From Chloroflexi bacterium UBA4733 (lineage in GTDB: Bacteria; Chloroflexota; UBA4733): a stretch of DNA of 5,617 nt. Shown piece by piece: positions 4,876 through 5,617 of the stretch; the stretch's first letter is position 1; every line of letters begins with the position of its first letter. The stretch lies in contig DHIZ01000091.1 in assembly GCA_002404055.1 (NCBI GenBank), positions 1 to 5,617 on the forward strand. The letters run 5' to 3'. The notes under the pieces are model-generated. The model made no database searches, had not been told where the DNA came from, and saw only the letters and a program-made list of their open reading frames with translations. The translations under genes were made by a program, and so were the position numbers.

Positions 4876-5617
4876 ATGAACTGTTGGAAGCTGAGGCCGT
4901 CCGCGAGGGGTGTCGTAGGAGGCATCCTGGCGAGTGCCATCGTCTACCTGGGCGGACCGGCACTGCCTGTAGGGGTCGTGCCGGTCGCGTGGGCGGCCAA
5001 CTGCTTCCCCACGGCGGGCGTTTCACTCGTCGAGGACTCGCTGTCAGGGTCAATCACAATGGGTGGGACCTCGGCACCCGTTGGAACGCAGATCACAGCG
5101 GTATACAACGGAACGCCGATCGGCTGCGAAAATGTCGATGCTGCAGGCACCTATCAGATGAACGTGAACGGCAACGACGGCACCAGCACCACTGCCAACT
5201 ACCCGTCGGCGGGCCAGTCCTATATCCTCGAAGTCAATGGCAGTTCCTCCGGCGTGTCACCGAGCTCGGTGACGTTCGCGGCGCCAACCCCGCCAGCGTC
5301 CTTCGCTTTTGTGACCGTCAACATAACAGCGCCGGTGCCCACCCCCACACCAACAGCGACAGCGATGGCGACCGCCACGGCAACGGCAACGGCGACCGCC
5401 ACGGCAACATCGACGCCGACGATCACGCCGACAGCTACCGCGACAAATACGCCGACCATCACACCAACACCAACCATAACTTCGACGCCGACGATCACGC
5501 CGACAGCGACGAACACGCCGACGATCACCCCGACCCCGACGGTGACTAATACGCCGACGATCACGCCGACTCCTACTATTACCCCCACACCGACGATCAC
5601 GAGCACACCCACCATAA
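4876..5617 (+). CDS. Secreted beta-domain protein with Thr/Pro repeat linker, 3' partial
   Basis: Function not recognised; probably an exported surface or adhesive protein. The frame runs from ATG 4876 for 247 codons with no stop before the window ends. Residues 1-40 form a long signal peptide: a basic start (Lys5, Arg7, Arg11), a hydrophobic core (GVVGGILASAIVYLGG onward) and an AWA|AN cleavage site after residue 40. Residues 41-151 form one beta domain with Cys43 and Cys84, related to the domain at residues 1263-1371 of the upstream protein; shared features are DGTS-T-NY, an AG pair and a closing VN strand. From residue 153 onward there is only a Thr/Pro/Ala/Ile linker built on TPTITPT units, at least 95 residues long. 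By analogy with the upstream gene, further domains probably follow outside the window. The 207-base gap and a possible own promoter argue against strict co-transcription. Other frames across this stretch give long open readings, but only this frame yields a signal peptide and a recognisable domain. Confidence 0.85.
   Translation, partial: MNCWKLRPSARGVVGGILASAIVYLGGPALPVGVVPVAWAANCFPTAGVSLVEDSLSGSITMGGTSAPVGTQITAVYNGTPIGCENVDAAGTYQMNVNGNDGTSTTANYPSAGQSYILEVNGSSSGVSPSSVTFAAPTPPASFAFVTVNITAPVPTPTPTATAMATATATATATATATSTPTITPTATATNTPTITPTPTITSTPTITPTATNTPTITPTPTVTNTPTITPTPTITPTPTITSTPTI
4996..5328 (+). other. Carboxypeptidase-regulatory-like beta domain (copy in gene 2)
   Basis: Residues 41-151 of the second protein. 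The run APVGTQITAVYNG, then Cys84, then TYQMNVNGNDGTSTTANY, AGQSYILEVNG and FAFVTVNITAP aligns over its whole length with the gene 1 copy at bases 3808-4134. In gene 1 the copy follows the Thr/Pro linker; here it precedes it. Confidence 0.6.
5332..5617 (+). repeat. Thr/Pro/Ile repeat linker with DNA-level repeats, continues past window
   Basis: Residues 153 to the window end read as TPTPTATAMATATATAT and then repeated (S/N)TPTITPT(A/P)T units. At DNA level the motif ACGCCGACGATCACGCCGAC recurs at 5413, 5485 and 5551. A 26-base stretch is identical at 5410-5435 and 5482-5507. The repeats keep the reading frame, as expected for a linker growing by slippage or recombination. The protein role is likely an extended, possibly glycosylated stalk. 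Confidence 0.88.

Noticed and set aside
4737..5549. 270-codon plus-strand frame overlapping the start of gene 2
   Set aside because: It has no signal peptide or recognisable domain. Its later part is a His/Asp/Arg/Asn-rich off-frame reading of the repeat. The ATG 4876 frame explains the region better.
5220..5615. Minus-strand frame giving a Val/Gly/Ile repeat protein
   Set aside because: This is the antisense reading of the Thr/Pro repeat DNA. The VGVGVIVG pattern is a mechanical consequence of the sense repeat, and the sense frame has the signal peptide and ribosome binding site.
5332..5617. CRISPR array
   Set aside because: The repeats are short, imperfect, codon-phased and have no unique spacers of constant length. 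They encode a Thr/Pro linker.

Overview
The window carries two adjacent plus-strand genes for large, modular, secreted proteins. Both are cut by the window edges: the first lacks its 5' end and the second its 3' end. The GC-rich coding DNA, the long Thr/Pro/Ala linkers (TPTPTATAT type) and the mix of modules (NBR1-like Ig domains, PA14, LGFP-like repeats, C-terminal GWxLV repeats) resemble extracellular proteins of Chloroflexota. That assignment is inferred from protein style, because the window holds no rRNA or other phylogenetic marker.

Bases 1-4668 encode the C-terminal 1,555 residues of an exported alpha/beta-hydrolase (lipase/esterase-like, GYSLGG nucleophile motif) followed by a long chain of accessory domains. 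In order these are an IPT/TIG-like beta domain, a Gly linker, an NBR1-type FW domain, a CBM4/9-like beta-sandwich, a second FW-like domain, an LGFP-like region, a PA14 domain, a Thr/Pro linker, a small carboxypeptidase-regulatory-like beta domain, and two tandem GWxLV-type repeats at the C-terminus. Bases 4669-4875 are intergenic, with a small GC hairpin, a plausible sigma70-type promoter (TTGACA, 16 bp, TATTAC) and a Shine-Dalgarno-like run.

Bases 4876-5617 begin a second exported protein: a signal peptide, one beta domain clearly related to the one near the C-terminus of the first protein, then a Thr/Pro/Ile repeat linker that runs off the window.

The likely theme is a secreted or envelope-associated hydrolase and a companion adhesive or structural protein built from a shared set of modules. 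I see no CRISPR array, RNA gene, transposase, toxin-antitoxin pair or defence system. The most notable points are the lipase-plus-adhesin architecture, a clear codon and GC break at the end of the catalytic domain, a near-identical core in the two C-terminal repeats, and module sharing with permuted order between neighbouring genes.
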